This document shows positions 8,672 through 17,958 of a stretch of DNA of 64,000 bases, piece after piece. Source of the DNA: Rhodococcus rhodnii NBRC 100604 (lineage in GTDB: Bacteria > Actinomycetota > Actinomycetes > Mycobacteriales > Mycobacteriaceae). Both the position numbers and the translations under genes were made by a program. The notes beneath the pieces were generated by a model. It searched no databases. It was not told where the DNA came from and saw only the letters and a program-made list of their open reading frames with translations. Location of the stretch: NCBI RefSeq assembly GCF_001894925.1, contig NZ_BCXD01000010.1, forward strand, positions 62,001 to 126,000, written 5' to 3'. Each line of letters begins with the position of its first letter. Within the stretch, counting starts at the first letter, position 1.

Positions 8672-9946
8672 TCAGGCGGGACGCGTCTGTCCCGAACCCC
8701 ACACGATCCACTTCGTGGACGTCAGCTCGGGCAGGCCCATCGGGCCCCGCGCGTGCAGCTTCTGCGTCGAGATGCCGATCTCGGCGCCGAACCCGAACTG
8801 TTCTCCGTCCGTGAAGCCCGTCGAGGCGTTCACCATGACGGCGGCGGCGTCGACGCGCGCGGTGAATTCCTGGGCCGCGGCGAGATCGCTCGTGACGATC
8901 GCCTCGGTGTGCCCCGTACCGTACCGGTCGATGTGGTCGATCGCCGCGTCCATGTCGTCGACCACGGCGAGCGCGATGTCGAGGGTCAGGTATTCGTTCG
9001 CCCAGTCCTCCTCCGTCGCCGGGACGAGGCCGTCGAGGTCGCCGTGCACGGTGACGTCGCTGCGACGCAGCGCGTCGAGCAGCCTCGGCACAGCGGTGTC
9101 GGCGATCGCGGCGTCCACGAGGAGCGTCTCGACGGTGTTGCAGACGCTCGGCCGGCGCGTCTTCGCGTTGAGCACGATCGACTCGGCCATGCCGAGATCG
9201 GCGGCCGAGTGGACGTAGACGTGGACGTTGCCCACGCCGGTCTCGATCGTCGGCACCGTCGCGTCGCGCACGACAGCGTCGATGAGCCCGGCTCCGCCGC
9301 GAGGGATGACGACGTCGACGAGGCCACGCGCCTGGATCAGCGCCGTGACGCTCGCTCGATCGTGGCTCGGCAGCAGCTGCACCGCGTCCTCGGGCAGCCC
9401 GGACGCCGCGAGGCATTCGCGCAGGACGCGCACGAGTTCGGCGTTCGAGTGCGCGGCCGACGACGATCCGCGCAGGAGCGCGGCGTTACCGGACTTCAGC
9501 GCGAGCCCGAACGCGTCGACGGTGACGTTCGGCCGCGCCTCGTAGACCATGCCCAGCACGCCGAGCGGCACGCGCACCTGCCGCAACTGCAGACCGTTCG
9601 GCAGCGTGCTGCCGCGCACGACCTCGCCCACGGGATCCGCGAGCCCGGCGACCTGGCGCAGACCCGAGGCGATCCCGTCGATCCGGGCGGCCGTCAGCCG
9701 CAGCCGGTCGAGGAGCGACTCCTCGGTTCCCGCGGCGCGCGCGGCGTCGATGTCGGCGGCGTTCGCGGTGAGGATGGCGTCGGCCGATGCGAGAAGCGCG
9801 TCCGCGGCCGCGTGCAGTGCCGCGTTCTTCTCGGCGGTCGTGAGCAACGCGAGCCGGCGCGACGCGACACGGGCGCGGCGGGCCGCGTCATGGACGGTCG
9901 CGCGGATCTCGTCCGCTGCGGCGGGCGTGGGCGTGACGGCGGTCAT
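8672..9946 (-). CDS. proA: Glutamate-5-semialdehyde dehydrogenase (gamma-glutamyl phosphate reductase)
   Basis: Second enzyme of proline synthesis, reducing glutamyl-5-phosphate with NADPH. It has 424 residues, as usual. The catalytic Cys is in [13 protein letters not shown], and the signatures [13 protein letters not shown] and IPRGGAGLI are present. The ATG at 9946 is preferred; an upstream in-frame extension looks non-coding. proB, which makes its substrate, lies about 10 kb away on the same strand rather than adjacent, as in mycobacteria. A good SigA-type promoter sits about 60 bp upstream. Confidence 0.97.
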   Translation of the reverse strand: MTAVTPTPAAADEIRATVHDAARRARVASRRLALLTTAEKNAALHAAADALLASADAILTANAADIDAARAAGTEESLLDRLRLTAARIDGIASGLRQVAGLADPVGEVVRGSTLPNGLQLRQVRVPLGVLGMVYEARPNVTVDAFGLALKSGNAALLRGSSSAAHSNAELVRVLRECLAASGLPEDAVQLLPSHDRASVTALIQARGLVDVVIPRGGAGLIDAVVRDATVPTIETGVGNVHVYVHSAADLGMAESIVLNAKTRRPSVCNTVETLLVDAAIADTAVPRLLDALRRSDVTVHGDLDGLVPATEEDWANEYLTLDIALAVVDDMDAAIDHIDRYGTGHTEAIVTSDLAAAQEFTARVDAAAVMVNASTGFTDGEQFGFGAEIGISTQKLHARGPMGLPELTSTKWIVWGSGQTRPA

Positions 9947-10003
9947 GCATCCAGGATATCGACCCGACGTGGGAGGCGGCCGCACGCGGGTCGGGACGAA
10001 TCG

Positions 10004-10032
10004 GATATAGCCGACAACCAGGGCTTTTGCAA
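10004..10032 (-). promoter_or_regulatory. Predicted housekeeping promoter of proA
   Basis: On the minus strand TTGCAA (10027-10032) and TATATC (10004-10009) are separated by exactly 17 bp. The expected start is about 50 nt before the proA ATG. This local AT-rich patch stands out in the GC-rich surroundings. Confidence 0.6.
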
Positions 10033-10179
10033 TCCCCACGCCGCTCGGGTCGCTGTTAAATTCGGCCTCTCGAAGGCCGGTTCACACCGGCGTGACCGCC
10101 ACACGGGTGACGAGAAGATGCGTGCATCCGGGTACGTGCCCCGGGGTGGCGGCGACGGCGCGCGAGGAGCGCGCATGCG

Positions 10180-11649
10180 ATGAACCCACACGATCCGCAC
10201 GCGACGCCCGAGGACGAGACGTCCGGGGACGGGCGGGGCCGCACACTCACCCGCGCCGAGATCGACGCCGCACCCGAGGTCACGCTCACCGACGAGAAGG
10301 CCGTCAAGCGTGCCGTGAAGGCGACGATGCTCGGCAACGCGATGGAATGGTTCGACTTCGGCGTCTACGCGTATCTCGCCGCCACCATCGGCAAGGTGTT
10401 CTTCCCGGAGGCCAGCGGCACGGCACAGCTGCTGTCGACGTTCGCGATCTTCGCGGCTGCGTTCGTCGTCCGGCCGCTCGGCGGGCTGTTCTTCGGCCCG
10501 CTCGGCGATCGCATCGGCCGCAAACAGGTGCTCGCGACGACGATCGTCCTCATGGCGGCGAGCACCTTCGCGATAGGGCTCGTGCCGAGCTACGGCTCGA
10601 TCGGCATCGCCGCACCGATCATCCTCGTCCTGCTCCGGCTGCTGCAGGGCTTCTCGACGGGCGGTGAGTACAGCGGCGCGAGCACGTTCGTCGCGGAGTA
10701 CGCACCGGACCGCCGTCGCGGCTCCTTCGCGAGCTTCCTCGAGTTCGGCACGCTCGCCGGGTACGTCGCCGCAGCCGGTCTCGTCACGACGATCCAGGCG
10801 CTCGTGAGCGAGGAGGCGCTCGTCGACTGGGCGTGGCGCATTCCGTTCCTCGTCGCCGGGCCGCTCGGGCTGATCGGCCTCTATCTCCGGCTGCGGCTCG
10901 AGGAGACGCCCGCCTTCCGCCATCTCGAAGCGGCGGAGGACGCCTCGCGCGCCGCCGAGAGCGCCGGGGCCGGGATCAAGCGGACCCTCGTCGATCACTG
11001 GCGGCCACTCGTGCTGTGCATCCTGCTCGTCGCCGCGTACAACATCGCGCACTACGGCCTGCTCAGCTACATGCCCACCTATCTGAACTCGACGCTCGGC
11101 TACGACGAGTCACACGGGCTGATCCTCATGATCGTCGTCATGCTGGTCATGATGATCGGCATCACGTTCGTCGGACGGCTCTCCGATCGCGTGGGGCGAA
11201 AGCCGTTGCTGTATCTCGGTTTCGCGGGCTTCTTCGTTCTCTCGGTGCCTGCGTACCTGCTCATCGGCATGGGCAGCTACCTCTCGATCTTCGTCGGGCT
11301 CGCGATCCTGGGCGGCCTGCTGCTGCTGTTCGTCGGTGTCTTCCCGTCGGTCCTGCCGGCGCTGTTCGCGACGGGCATCCGCTACGGCGGACTGTCGATC
11401 GGCTACAACGTCGCGGTCTCGGTGTTCGGTGGCACGACCCCGTTCGTCCTCACCGCACTCGGCAGCGTCACCGACTCGCAGCTCGCTGCACCGGCGTACA
11501 TGATGGTCGCCTCGGTCGTCGGTGGCATCGCGGTGTTCTGCATCCGCGAGACCGCGCGCAAGCCCCTCGCGGGGTCGCCGCCCGCGGTCTCGACGGAGGA
11601 CGAGGCGCGCCGGGTGATCCTCGAACACCGCACCTACCAGCCGCGCTGA
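10180..11649 (+). CDS. MFS transporter, metabolite:H+ symporter type (ProP-like)
   Basis: Inner-membrane transporter of 489 residues with about 12 hydrophobic helices and a polar N-terminal tail of about 45 residues. The N-terminal signature GNAMEWFDFGVYAYL and GDRIGRK after helix 2, plus LLRLLQGFSTGGEYSGA, are hallmarks of the MHS subfamily that includes ProP (proline, betaine, ectoine uptake), KgtP and ShiA. The C-terminus lacks the long coiled coil of E. coli ProP. Its location beside proA and close to ectABC favours compatible-solute uptake, but the substrate is inferred. It is divergent from proA. Confidence 0.87.
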   Translation: MNPHDPHATPEDETSGDGRGRTLTRAEIDAAPEVTLTDEKAVKRAVKATMLGNAMEWFDFGVYAYLAATIGKVFFPEASGTAQLLSTFAIFAAAFVVRPLGGLFFGPLGDRIGRKQVLATTIVLMAASTFAIGLVPSYGSIGIAAPIILVLLRLLQGFSTGGEYSGASTFVAEYAPDRRRGSFASFLEFGTLAGYVAAAGLVTTIQALVSEEALVDWAWRIPFLVAGPLGLIGLYLRLRLEETPAFRHLEAAEDASRAAESAGAGIKRTLVDHWRPLVLCILLVAAYNIAHYGLLSYMPTYLNSTLGYDESHGLILMIVVMLVMMIGITFVGRLSDRVGRKPLLYLGFAGFFVLSVPAYLLIGMGSYLSIFVGLAILGGLLLLFVGVFPSVLPALFATGIRYGGLSIGYNVAVSVFGGTTPFVLTALGSVTDSQLAAPAYMMVASVVGGIAVFCIRETARKPLAGSPPAVSTEDEARRVILEHRTYQPR

Positions 11650-11719
11650 ACGCCCTGCCCGGTGATCCGTCGTACCGGGTTCACTGTGCCGCGGCACGGT
11701 GGCTGGGTACGGTCGCGTC

Positions 11720-12589
11720 ATGGCACCCTCCCGCATCGTCGTCGTGGGCAGCGTCAACGCGGACCTGTCGGCACGAGTCGACGCACTCCCCCGACCGGGA
11801 GCGACCGTGCTCGCCCGCTCGTTCGACGTCGGGCAGGGCGGCAAGGGTGCGAATCAGGCGATCGCGGCGGCACGGGCCGGCGGCACCGTCGCCTTCGTCG
11901 GCGCCGTCGGCTCGGACGCCTTCGCCCCGATGCTGCGCGACGCGCTCGCCGGTGCGGGTGTCGACACCCGCGAACTGCGCACCGAGCGGGGCCCGAGCGG
12001 CGTCGCGATCGTGACGGTCGATTCCGCCGGTGAGAACTCGATCGTCGTCGCGGCGGGCGCGAACTCCACCGTCACCACGCTCACGGACTCCGACCTCGAC
12101 CTGATCGCCGCGGCGGACGTCCTGGTGTGCCAGTTCGAGATCCCACTGCCTGCGGTCACGGCGGCCGCCCGGCACGCGGCGCGTCACGGCACCGAGGTGA
12201 TCGTCAATCCCTCACCGGTACAGCGGCTTCCGGACGATCTCGCCGCGGTGGTCGACGTTCTCGTCGTCAACGAGGGCGAGGAACGCACACTGCGGGAGGA
12301 CCTCGGGGCCGTCCCCCACGTCGTGACGACGCTGGGGCGATCGGGCGCCCGAGCCCGCTCGGCCGACGGCACCGAGACCCGGGTGCCCGCGCCCGAGGTG
12401 ACGGCGGTCGACACGACCGGAGCGGGCGACGCGTTCACCGGCGCGTTCGGGGTGCGCTGGGCGGAACTCGCCGGCGACCGAGACCGCATGCAGGGTGCAC
12501 TCGAGTTCGGCTGCGCGGCAGGGGCACTCGCTACGACACGTCGCGGCGCAGACAGCGCGCCCACACGGGCCGAGATCGAGGCGATGTGA
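11720..12589 (+). CDS. rbsK: Ribokinase, PfkB family
   Basis: Phosphorylates ribose to ribose 5-phosphate. The protein has 289 residues with the N-terminal VVGSVNADLS, the sugar-binding GGKGANQA motif and the C-terminal anion-hole and catalytic motif DTTGAGDAF. The ATG at 11720 fits the family N-terminus. No ribose ABC transporter genes are adjacent. It may feed ribose 5-phosphate exchange with rpiB further along, though another PfkB sugar substrate is possible. It is convergent with the small membrane protein that ends 12 bp away. Confidence 0.88.
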   Translation: MAPSRIVVVGSVNADLSARVDALPRPGATVLARSFDVGQGGKGANQAIAAARAGGTVAFVGAVGSDAFAPMLRDALAGAGVDTRELRTERGPSGVAIVTVDSAGENSIVVAAGANSTVTTLTDSDLDLIAAADVLVCQFEIPLPAVTAAARHAARHGTEVIVNPSPVQRLPDDLAAVVDVLVVNEGEERTLREDLGAVPHVVTTLGRSGARARSADGTETRVPAPEVTAVDTTGAGDAFTGAFGVRWAELAGDRDRMQGALEFGCAAGALATTRRGADSAPTRAEIEAM

Positions 12590-12600
12590 CGGAGGCCCGG

Positions 12601-12924
12601 TCAGACCGCCTCGGGGCGGTCGACGCGGACCGGCCGCGACGCCGGTCGTGCCCGCAGCTCCGACATGCAGACGAAGCGGTCGAAACCGACTCGCCGAGCT
12701 CCCTCGACGTCGCCCGCGGCGCGCAGAGCGCTTTCACGGGCGGCAAGCTCGGTGATGGTCGATTCGAGTTCGTCCGTCGTCATGCCGGCGACTGCGGCCA
12801 CGACCGGCGCGGCGCGGTCCGCGCACCGGCCGTAGGGTCCGGCCCGTCGGGCCTGGGCGACGATCGCGAGCCCGACGGCCGCGAACGTGAGAGACAGCAG
12901 GCCCAGCACGAGAGCGAGGGTCAT
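12601..12924 (-). CDS. Small single-pass membrane protein of unknown function
   Basis: Predicted protein of 107 residues. Residues 1-24 (MTLALVLGLLSLTFAAVGLA and following) form one membrane helix. The cytoplasmic or external part has a predicted helix around GMTTDELESTITELAARESALRAAGDVEGARR and a basic C-terminus. I do not recognise a family. The frame stays open upstream to 13203, but the extension looks random in composition, so the ATG at 12924 before the hydrophobic helix is preferred. It is divergent from recQ and convergent with rbsK. Confidence 0.6.
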   Translation of the reverse strand: MTLALVLGLLSLTFAAVGLAIVAQARRAGPYGRCADRAAPVVAAVAGMTTDELESTITELAARESALRAAGDVEGARRVGFDRFVCMSELRARPASRPVRVDRPEAV

Positions 12925-13226
12925 CGACGTCCTCGCCGCGTCGGGAGTGGACAGTGCGGTGCCCGGAGTGCGGATACGGGGTGTGCGAACACGCTGCATG
13001 CCTTCCGTCTCGTTGGCAGCACCGGCGAGAACGAGAGTGCCGCGCTGGTGCCGCACATAGTAGGACAGACGTCCACACAATGCGCGCTGTTCAACTGTCG
13101 GACGCTCACGTATCGCTTCCACCAGCCCATACGTGATCGACACCGCTCTCGCAGCCTCGGACGATCGTCCAACCGCAGCACAGATGTCGCACGACGGCGA
13201 CACGTGTGTCGGTCACGGCGGGCACG
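12925..13226. other. Intergenic region between small membrane gene and recQ
   Basis: About 300 bp separates the two divergent genes. I see no convincing -35/-10 pair with good spacing, no operator palindrome and no RNA gene. A less GC-rich patch near 13050-13090 may hold promoters. One minus-strand frame is open across it, but its translation does not look like protein. Confidence 0.4.
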
Positions 13227-15392
13227 ATGGAGGACATGACCGAGACGACGTCGCGCGACACCACCACGGCCGCCGAGCACCGGCATGCGGGCGGACTGCG
13301 CGCCCGCGCCGACGAGTTGCTGCGCGGACTCGCCGGCGACGGCGCATCGCTGCGCGAGGACCAGTGGGCCGCGATCGAAGCCCTCGTCGTGCAGCGCCGC
13401 CGCGCCCTCGTCGTTCAGCGGACCGGGTGGGGCAAGTCCGCGGTGTACTTCATCGCCGCCGCACTGCTGCGCGAGCAGGGGTTCGGGCCGACGGTCATCG
13501 TGTCGCCGCTGCTCGCACTCATGCGCAATCAGGTCGCCGCGGCCGAGCGTGCGGGGGTTCGCGCCGCGACGGTGAACTCGGCGAACGTCACCGAGTGGGA
13601 CGACGTGCACGCCGCGGTGCGCGAGGGGCGGATCGACGTGCTGCTCGTCAGCCCCGAGCGGCTCAACAATCCAGACTTCCGCGACAGCATCCTGCCCGCC
13701 CTCGCCGCCGACGCCGGCCTCGTCGTCGTCGACGAGGCCCACTGCGTGTCCGACTGGGGGCACGACTTCCGCCCCGACTACCGCCGCATTCGCACGCTCG
13801 TCGGTGAATTGGGTACGGACGTACCGGTTCTCGCGACCACCGCGACGGCGAACGACCGCGTCGTCGCCGATGTCGCGGCCCAGCTCGGAGTCGGCGGCGG
13901 CGAGACGCTCGTCCTCCGGGGCTCGCTCGACCGCGAGTCGCTGCATCTGTCGGTCACCACGATCGACGACGCCGCCCGGCGCACCGCGTGGCTCGCGCGC
14001 ACGCTGTACGAGCTGCCGGGGTCGGGCATCGTCTACGCCCTCACGGTCTCGGCCGCCGAGGACCTCGCCGAGACGCTCACCGCAGCCGGCCACACCGTCG
14101 CCGCGTACACCGGCCGCACCGAGGCGACCGAACGCGAAGGGCTCGAACAGGCTCTGCTCGACAACGAGGTCAAGGCACTCGTCGCGACGTCCGCACTGGG
14201 CATGGGCTTCGACAAGCCCGACCTGGGATTCGTCGTGCACGTCGGCGCGCCGTCGTCGCCGATCGCCTACTACCAGCAGGTCGGCCGTGCCGGCCGCGCG
14301 ACCGAGCGGGCCGAGGTGCTGCTGCTGCCCGGCCCCGAGGATCGCCGGATCTGGGAGTACTTCTCGTCGGTCGCGTTTCCGCCGGAGGCCACCGTGCGGT
14401 CGGTGCTGGATGCGCTCGAGACCGACCGCGCGCAGAGCACCGCCGCCCTCGAACCGCTCGTCGACCTCGGCCGCACGCGACTCGAGATGGTGCTCAAGGT
14501 GCTCGACGTCGACGGCGCGGTCCGGCGTGTGCGCGGCGGCTGGATCGCCACCGGCGCGCCGTGGGAGTACGACGACACGCGCTACGGCCGGCTCGACGAG
14601 GCCCGCCGCGCCGAACAGCAGGCGATGCTGGACTACATCGCGACGGACGAGTGCCGCATGGTGTTCCTGCGACGTCAGCTCGACGATCCCGACGTCGCCG
14701 CGGATCCGGACGCCGCGCGGTGCGGACGCTGCGACAACTGCACGAACACACATCGCGGGGTCGAGGTCGCGGACAGCGACGTCGAGCGCACCCGCGCGCA
14801 GCTCGATCGCCCCGGAGTGCTGCTCTCGCCGCGCAAGCAGTGGCCCACCGGGCTCGGGAAGCTCGGCGTCTCGCTGTCGGGACGGATCTCCGACGGCCCG
14901 GAACCGGGCCGGGTCGTGGGCAGGCTCTCGGACCTCGGATGGGGCGCACGGCTGCGCCCGCTCCTCGACGGCCCCGACCGTCCGCTCACCGACGACCCCG
15001 CGGACGCGCAGCTGATGCGGGCGGTCGTGGAGGTGCTCGCGGCCTGGGACTGGGCTCGGCGTCCGACGTCCGTGCTCGCGGTCGAGTCGGCGACGCACCC
15101 TCGGCTGTCCGCGTCGCTCGGGCAGCGTGTGGCCGCTCTCGGGCGGATGCGCGATCTCGGCGTCCTGCGCCGCAGACCCGACCACCCTCCCGTCTCGGCA
15201 GCGAATTCGGCGCTCCGCGTCGCGGGCCTCGTCGATGCGTTCGAGGTCCCCGCACTCGAGGACCTCGACGGCCCCGTCCTGCTCGTCGACGCACTCGCGG
15301 ACACCGGGTGGACGCTCACCTACGCGGCACACGAGGTGCTGCGCGCGGGGGCCGACGCCGTGCTGCCGTTCGCGCTCGCGTCGGTGCGCTGA
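13227..15392 (+). CDS. RecQ-family ATP-dependent DNA helicase with C-terminal phosphoribosyltransferase-like segment
   Basis: 3'-5' DNA helicase of about 721 residues. Seen in order: Walker A QRTGWGKSAVYF (about residue 65), VSPLLALMRNQ, the DEAH box DEAHCVSDWGHDFRPDYR (about 168), motif VI QVGRAGRATERA, and zinc-binding cysteines CRMVFLRRQ then CGRCDNC. After the winged-helix region the last 40 residues contain VLLVDALADTGWTLTYAA, which resembles the PRPP loop of type I phosphoribosyltransferases. The start is uncertain: GTG 13206, ATG 13227 and ATG 13236 are in frame; 13227 has a GGCGGG upstream. Role in replication-fork repair is from family knowledge. Confidence 0.92.
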   Translation: MEDMTETTSRDTTTAAEHRHAGGLRARADELLRGLAGDGASLREDQWAAIEALVVQRRRALVVQRTGWGKSAVYFIAAALLREQGFGPTVIVSPLLALMRNQVAAAERAGVRAATVNSANVTEWDDVHAAVREGRIDVLLVSPERLNNPDFRDSILPALAADAGLVVVDEAHCVSDWGHDFRPDYRRIRTLVGELGTDVPVLATTATANDRVVADVAAQLGVGGGETLVLRGSLDRESLHLSVTTIDDAARRTAWLARTLYELPGSGIVYALTVSAAEDLAETLTAAGHTVAAYTGRTEATEREGLEQALLDNEVKALVATSALGMGFDKPDLGFVVHVGAPSSPIAYYQQVGRAGRATERAEVLLLPGPEDRRIWEYFSSVAFPPEATVRSVLDALETDRAQSTAALEPLVDLGRTRLEMVLKVLDVDGAVRRVRGGWIATGAPWEYDDTRYGRLDEARRAEQQAMLDYIATDECRMVFLRRQLDDPDVAADPDAARCGRCDNCTNTHRGVEVADSDVERTRAQLDRPGVLLSPRKQWPTGLGKLGVSLSGRISDGPEPGRVVGRLSDLGWGARLRPLLDGPDRPLTDDPADAQLMRAVVEVLAAWDWARRPTSVLAVESATHPRLSASLGQRVAALGRMRDLGVLRRRPDHPPVSAANSALRVAGLVDAFEVPALEDLDGPVLLVDALADTGWTLTYAAHEVLRAGADAVLPFALASVR

Positions 15393-15457
15393 CCGGCCGT
15401 CGCGGCGGGCCGTACACCGTCTCACCCGGAGTCGGAGAGCGGTGACGAAACCCGGAA

Positions 15458-15475
15458 TTGTGATCGGTACCACAA
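15458..15475. promoter_or_regulatory. Inverted repeat upstream of ectA, possible operator
   Basis: TTGTGATCGGTACCACAA has inverted TTGTG/CACAA arms about 95-110 bp before ectA. A second imperfect palindrome centred on AAGCTT spans 15539-15561, just upstream of the start codon, with GAACG/CGTTC outer arms. Either could be a regulator site for osmotic control. No matching regulator gene is nearby, so this is speculative. Confidence 0.3.
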
Positions 15476-15570
15476 AAGGCGTCTCACCTGGGGCGGCCCC
15501 GGGTCGGCAACGCCCGAATCCGGGTGTAACCGTGAAATGAACGAAGAAGCTTGTTACGTTCGGGTTTCCG

Positions 15571-16083
15571 ATGAGGCCTGGATATACGAGTAGTACCCCG
15601 CCCACCGCGCCGGACGCGGTGCAGTTTCGTCGACCACAGATCTCCGATGGAGTCCGGCTCTGGGAGATCGCCAGAGATACCGAGGTCCTCGACCTCAATT
15701 CGAGTTATGCCTACGTGTTGTGGTGTCGCGATTTCGCCGACACGTCGATCGTCGCGACCGTGGACGACCGCCCCGTCGGGTTCGTGACGGGCTACCGCCG
15801 CCAGAGCGCGCCCGACACCCTGATGGTGTGGCAGGTCGCCGTGGATTCCGAGCAACGTGGCCGCCGTATCGCCGGCCGCATGTTGCACGCGCTGCTCGAC
15901 GACGTCGCCACTGCGGGGATCGATCGTCTCGAGACCACCATCAGTCCCGACAACACCGCGTCCATCGCGCTGTTCACGGGCGTGGCCCGAGATCGCGACC
16001 GCACGATCACACGTCAGGATCTCTTCTCGCCCAACGATTTTCCGGAAGGGCACGAGGCGGAGGATCTGTACAGCATCGCCTAG
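15571..16083 (+). CDS. ectA: L-2,4-diaminobutyrate acetyltransferase
   Basis: Second enzyme of ectoine synthesis: acetylates diaminobutyrate at the gamma-amino group with acetyl-CoA. The 170-residue GNAT shows the EctA features DGVRLWEIARDTEVLDLNSS, YLLWC-like YVLWCRDF, the acetyl-CoA loop VDSEQRGRRIAGRML and ETTISPDNTASIALF. It is the first gene of ectABC. The ATG at 15571 lacks a strong ribosome binding site, so weak initiation or a near-leaderless transcript is possible. Confidence 0.97.
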   Translation: MRPGYTSSTPPTAPDAVQFRRPQISDGVRLWEIARDTEVLDLNSSYAYVLWCRDFADTSIVATVDDRPVGFVTGYRRQSAPDTLMVWQVAVDSEQRGRRIAGRMLHALLDDVATAGIDRLETTISPDNTASIALFTGVARDRDRTITRQDLFSPNDFPEGHEAEDLYSIA

Positions 16084-16180
16084 GAAGAACCCGTCCGGCT
16101 GAATACCGCCGAGTCAGGCTGAAACTACCGAAAAGGCCCGCAGGCCCATGCCCGAAGGCCCCCATGGAGGAACAACCGTC

Positions 16181-17467
16181 ATGACGACAGCCGAGAAAGC
16201 CGCGAAAACCACCGCGGACAACAGCATCTTCGAGAACCTCGAATCCGAGGTCCGCAGCTACAGCCGCGGATGGCCCACGACGTTCACCACCGCGTCCGGA
16301 TCGTGGATCCGCGACGAGAACGGCAAGGAGTTCCTCGACTTCTTCGCCGGCGCGGGTGCGCTGAACTACGGCCACAACAACCCCGTCCTCAAGCAGGCGC
16401 TGGTCGACTACATCACCGGCGACGGCATCACGCACGGGCTCGACATGAACACCGTCGCCAAGCGTGAGCTGCTCGAGAGCTTGCAGACCAATGTGCTGGC
16501 GCCCCGCGGGCTCGACTACAAGGTCCAGTTCCCCGGCCCGACCGGCACGAACTCCGTCGAGGCCGCGCTCAAGCTCGCGCGCAAGGTGACGGGCCGCGAG
16601 TCCATCATCAGCTTCACCAACGCGTTCCACGGCATGACGCTGGGCGCCCTGTCGGTGACCGGCAACTCGATGAAGCGCGCAGGCGCCGGTATCCCGCTCG
16701 TCCACGCGACGCCGATGCCGTTCGACAACTACTTCGGTGGCGTCACCGAGGACTTCCAGTGGTTCGAGCGCGTGCTCGACGACTCCGGCAGCGGGCTCAA
16801 CCGCCCCGCCGCCGTCATCGTCGAGACCGTCCAGGGTGAGGGCGGCGTCAACGTCGCCCGCGCCGAGTGGCTGCGCGCGCTCGCCGAATTGTGCGCTCGC
16901 CGTGACATTCTGCTCATCGTCGACGACGTGCAGATGGGCTGCGGCCGTACCGGCAACTTCTTCTCGTTCGAGGAGGCCGGCATCGTTCCCGACATCGTGA
17001 CGCTGTCGAAGTCGATCGGCGGCTACGGCATGCCGCTCGCACTGACGCTGTTCAAGCGCGAACTCGACGTGTGGACGCCGGGCGAGCACAACGGCACCTT
17101 CCGCGGCAACAACCCGGCGTTCGTCACGGCCAAGGCCGCCCTCGACACCTACTGGGGCCCGGACACCACGCTCCCCGCCGAGACGGCTGCGAAGGGCGCG
17201 AAGATCGAGGCCGCGTTCGACGAGCTCGCCGCGAAGACCACCGGCGTGAGCCATCGTGGCCGCGGACTCGTGCAGGGACTCGTGTTCGAGGACCCCGATC
17301 ACGCGTCGAAGGTCTGCTCGATCGCGTTCGACGAGGGCCTGCTCGCCGAGACGTCCGGCCCGTCGGACGAGGTCGTCAAGCTGCTCCCGCCGCTCACGGT
17401 CACCGAGGACGAACTCGACCGCGGTCTGGGGATCCTCGCAGAAGCGACCGTCAAGGTCTGCAGCTGA
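16181..17467 (+). CDS. ectB: Diaminobutyrate-2-oxoglutarate transaminase
   Basis: PLP-dependent class III aminotransferase that converts aspartate semialdehyde to diaminobutyrate using glutamate, the first step of the ectoine pathway. The 428 residues match EctB. Motifs: FFAGAGALNYGHNNP at the N-terminus, SFTNAFHGMTLGALSVTGN, the PLP-Asp region LLIVDDVQMGCGRTG and the Schiff-base Lys in TLSKSIGGYGMP. The ATG at 16181 has GGAGG about 10 nt upstream; an in-frame ATG at 16148 is less likely. It lies 97 bp after ectA. Confidence 0.98.
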   Translation: MTTAEKAAKTTADNSIFENLESEVRSYSRGWPTTFTTASGSWIRDENGKEFLDFFAGAGALNYGHNNPVLKQALVDYITGDGITHGLDMNTVAKRELLESLQTNVLAPRGLDYKVQFPGPTGTNSVEAALKLARKVTGRESIISFTNAFHGMTLGALSVTGNSMKRAGAGIPLVHATPMPFDNYFGGVTEDFQWFERVLDDSGSGLNRPAAVIVETVQGEGGVNVARAEWLRALAELCARRDILLIVDDVQMGCGRTGNFFSFEEAGIVPDIVTLSKSIGGYGMPLALTLFKRELDVWTPGEHNGTFRGNNPAFVTAKAALDTYWGPDTTLPAETAAKGAKIEAAFDELAAKTTGVSHRGRGLVQGLVFEDPDHASKVCSIAFDEGLLAETSGPSDEVVKLLPPLTVTEDELDRGLGILAEATVKVCS

Positions 17468-17509
17468 GTCGCGCCGTCCGGCACCCGCACACGTGAGGAG
17501 TTTCATCGC

Positions 17510-17911
17510 ATGATCGTTCGCACCACCGCAGACATCACCGGCACCGAGCGCGACGTCGAGAGCGAGGACGGCAACTGGCGCAGCAAGCGCATCGTCCTCG
17601 CGAACGACAAGGTCGGGTTCTCGTTCCACGAGACGACGATCCAGGCCGGATCCGTCAACAACTTCCACTACGCGAACCACATCGAGGCCGTATGGCTCGT
17701 CGAGGGGACCGGGAAGCTGACCGATCTCGAGACGGGCGAGGAGTACGCCCTCGCCCCCGGCTCGATGTACCTGCTGGACGGGCACGAGCGGCATCGCGTC
17801 GAGCCCGACACGCAGATGCGCATGCTGTGCGTGTTCAACCCGCCCGTCACCGGGCGCGAGGTCCACGACGAGAACGGCGTCTACCCGCTCATCGTCGAGG
17901 AATCCGCCTGA
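17510..17911 (+). CDS. ectC: L-ectoine synthase
   Basis: Cupin enzyme that cyclises N-gamma-acetyl-diaminobutyrate to ectoine. The 133 residues are the normal EctC length. Visible are the N-terminal [19 protein letters not shown], the [24 protein letters not shown] core with the metal ligands, and [14 protein letters not shown] ribosome binding site GAGGAG precedes the ATG. No ectoine hydroxylase (ectD) follows, so the cell is predicted to make ectoine, not 5-hydroxyectoine, unless ectD is elsewhere. Confidence 0.98.
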   Translation: MIVRTTADITGTERDVESEDGNWRSKRIVLANDKVGFSFHETTIQAGSVNNFHYANHIEAVWLVEGTGKLTDLETGEEYALAPGSMYLLDGHERHRVEPDTQMRMLCVFNPPVTGREVHDENGVYPLIVEESA

Positions 17912-17958
17912 TCGCTCGTCGATCACACGGCGCGGCCGGCCCGACGTACCGTCGAGTC

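Noticed and set aside
12925-13203. N-terminal extension of the 107-residue membrane protein
   Set aside because: The frame is open but the sequence lacks protein-like composition, and the membrane helix begins at the internal Met.
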